Shown one piece after another: positions 5,680 to 6,175 of a DNA stretch of 6,175 nt (positions are counted from its first letter, which is position 1; each line of letters opens with the position of its first letter). The stretch is from Flavobacteriales bacterium (GTDB lineage Bacteria; Bacteroidota; Bacteroidia; Flavobacteriales_D; Crocinitomicaceae), in contig CANHBA010000131.1 of NCBI GenBank assembly GCA_947458985.1, forward strand, positions 1 through 6,175. The letters are read 5' to 3'. Position numbers and translations under genes: made by a program. The notes under the pieces were generated by a model, which was not told the origin of the DNA, did not search any database, and worked only from the letters and a program-made list of their open reading frames with translations.

Positions 5680-6175
5680 GTGAGGGTTCTTTTGATCGAT
5701 TTTTATGACTCTTTTACGTACAACCTTGCGCATTATTTGGAGTCCATGGACCTCGAGCTCACGGTTTGCCGCTATGACGCACTCAGCACCCAATTGCTCG
5801 AAACCTCCTCAGCCATTATTTTATCTCCTGGGCCAGGTTTACCTCGTGAAAAGAAGGGTTTAGAAGAGTTGCTCACCGAATTTATTGGTCAAAAACCAAT
5901 TCTTGGTGTTTGTTTGGGCATGCAGGCCCTCGTTGAACACATGGGCGGCACACTCGAAAATCAAAGTGAAGTCAAGCACGGGGTTTCAGAGAAAATCAAT
6001 CTCCAATACCACCAAGGCTTGTTTAAGCATTTACCCGCACAAATTGAAGTGGGGCTCTATCACTCCTGGAAGGTAGTTTGTCCGCAAGACTGGATCAGCG
6101 CATTAAGCCAAAGTGGCGTACCTATGGCCATAGAGCGTCCGGAGCTAAAGGTTTATGGGGTCCAATTTCATCCTG
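5680..6175 (+). CDS. Glutamine amidotransferase of anthranilate / aminodeoxychorismate synthase (TrpG/PabA), 3' end missing
   Basis: A class I glutamine amidotransferase, with 165 residues visible before the window ends. The N-terminus RVLLIDFYDSFTYNLAHYL is diagnostic of TrpG/PabA. Other motifs are ILSPGPGLP (47-55), the nucleophile Cys78 in GVCLGMQ, KHG (99-101), YHSW (127-130) and VQFHP (161-165) with catalytic His164; the Glu expected two residues later falls outside. The subunit releases ammonia from glutamine and channels it to a chorismate-binding partner (TrpE or PabB) for tryptophan or folate synthesis. The two cannot be told apart here because the next gene is not visible. GTG at 5680 is chosen as start: it puts the first residues in register with the family, a TAA in frame lies at 5662, and no ATG occurs between. 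The gene is divergent from ridA across a 50-base region. Confidence 0.92.
   Translation, partial: MRVLLIDFYDSFTYNLAHYLESMDLELTVCRYDALSTQLLETSSAIILSPGPGLPREKKGLEELLTEFIGQKPILGVCLGMQALVEHMGGTLENQSEVKHGVSEKINLQYHQGLFKHLPAQIEVGLYHSWKVVCPQDWISALSQSGVPMAIERPELKVYGVQFHP

Noticed and set aside
5554..5793. 79-codon minus frame spanning the ridA start and the amidotransferase start
   Set aside because: It crosses the divergent promoter region and overlaps two certain genes in other frames, with no recognisable features.

Overview
The window looks like an ordinary chromosomal stretch of a Bacteroidota bacterium, most likely Flavobacteriia-like. Three signs support this. The first gene ends in a type A type IX secretion (T9SS) C-terminal sorting domain (YPNPTNG...). 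The intergenic regions carry matches to the Bacteroidota promoter -7 element TAnnTTTG and no clear Shine-Dalgarno sequences. The protein families are also typical of the group. I see no mobile element, CRISPR array, tRNA or rRNA, and no convincing previously undescribed system.

Layout, left to right. Positions 2-493 (+) hold the 3' end of a secreted T9SS cargo protein with FG-GAP/VCBS-like repeats. It meets head-on, with one base between stop codons, a minus-strand cluster read from right to left. The cluster starts at 5629 with ridA (enamine/imine deaminase), followed through an ATGA stop/start overlap by a long membrane glycosyltransferase. After a 59-base gap that contains a possible promoter come a 2-oxo acid dehydrogenase E2 subunit (1936-3258), a DEDDh 3'-5' exonuclease (1100-1933) and an FAH-family hydrolase (495-1103). 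These last three are packed with a 2-base gap and another ATGA overlap. At the right edge, divergent from ridA, a glutamine amidotransferase of the TrpG/PabA type starts with GTG at 5680 and runs off the window.

Functionally the set is mixed housekeeping. E2 and the FAHD1-like hydrolase both deal with 2-oxo acid chemistry. RidA clears reactive enamines and often accompanies amino-acid metabolism, and the amidotransferase supplies ammonia to chorismate-derived anthranilate or aminodeoxychorismate synthesis. The glycosyltransferase probably acts in cell-surface polysaccharide synthesis.

Three observations deserve a second look. The glycosyltransferase carries a collapsed sugar-phosphate-transferase domain at its C-terminus that has lost its catalytic centre. 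The ridA/amidotransferase intergenic region holds an imperfect 40-base dyad centred between two overlapping divergent promoter boxes. The linker before the T9SS sorting domain is a tandem five-residue duplication whose two copies differ only at synonymous bases.
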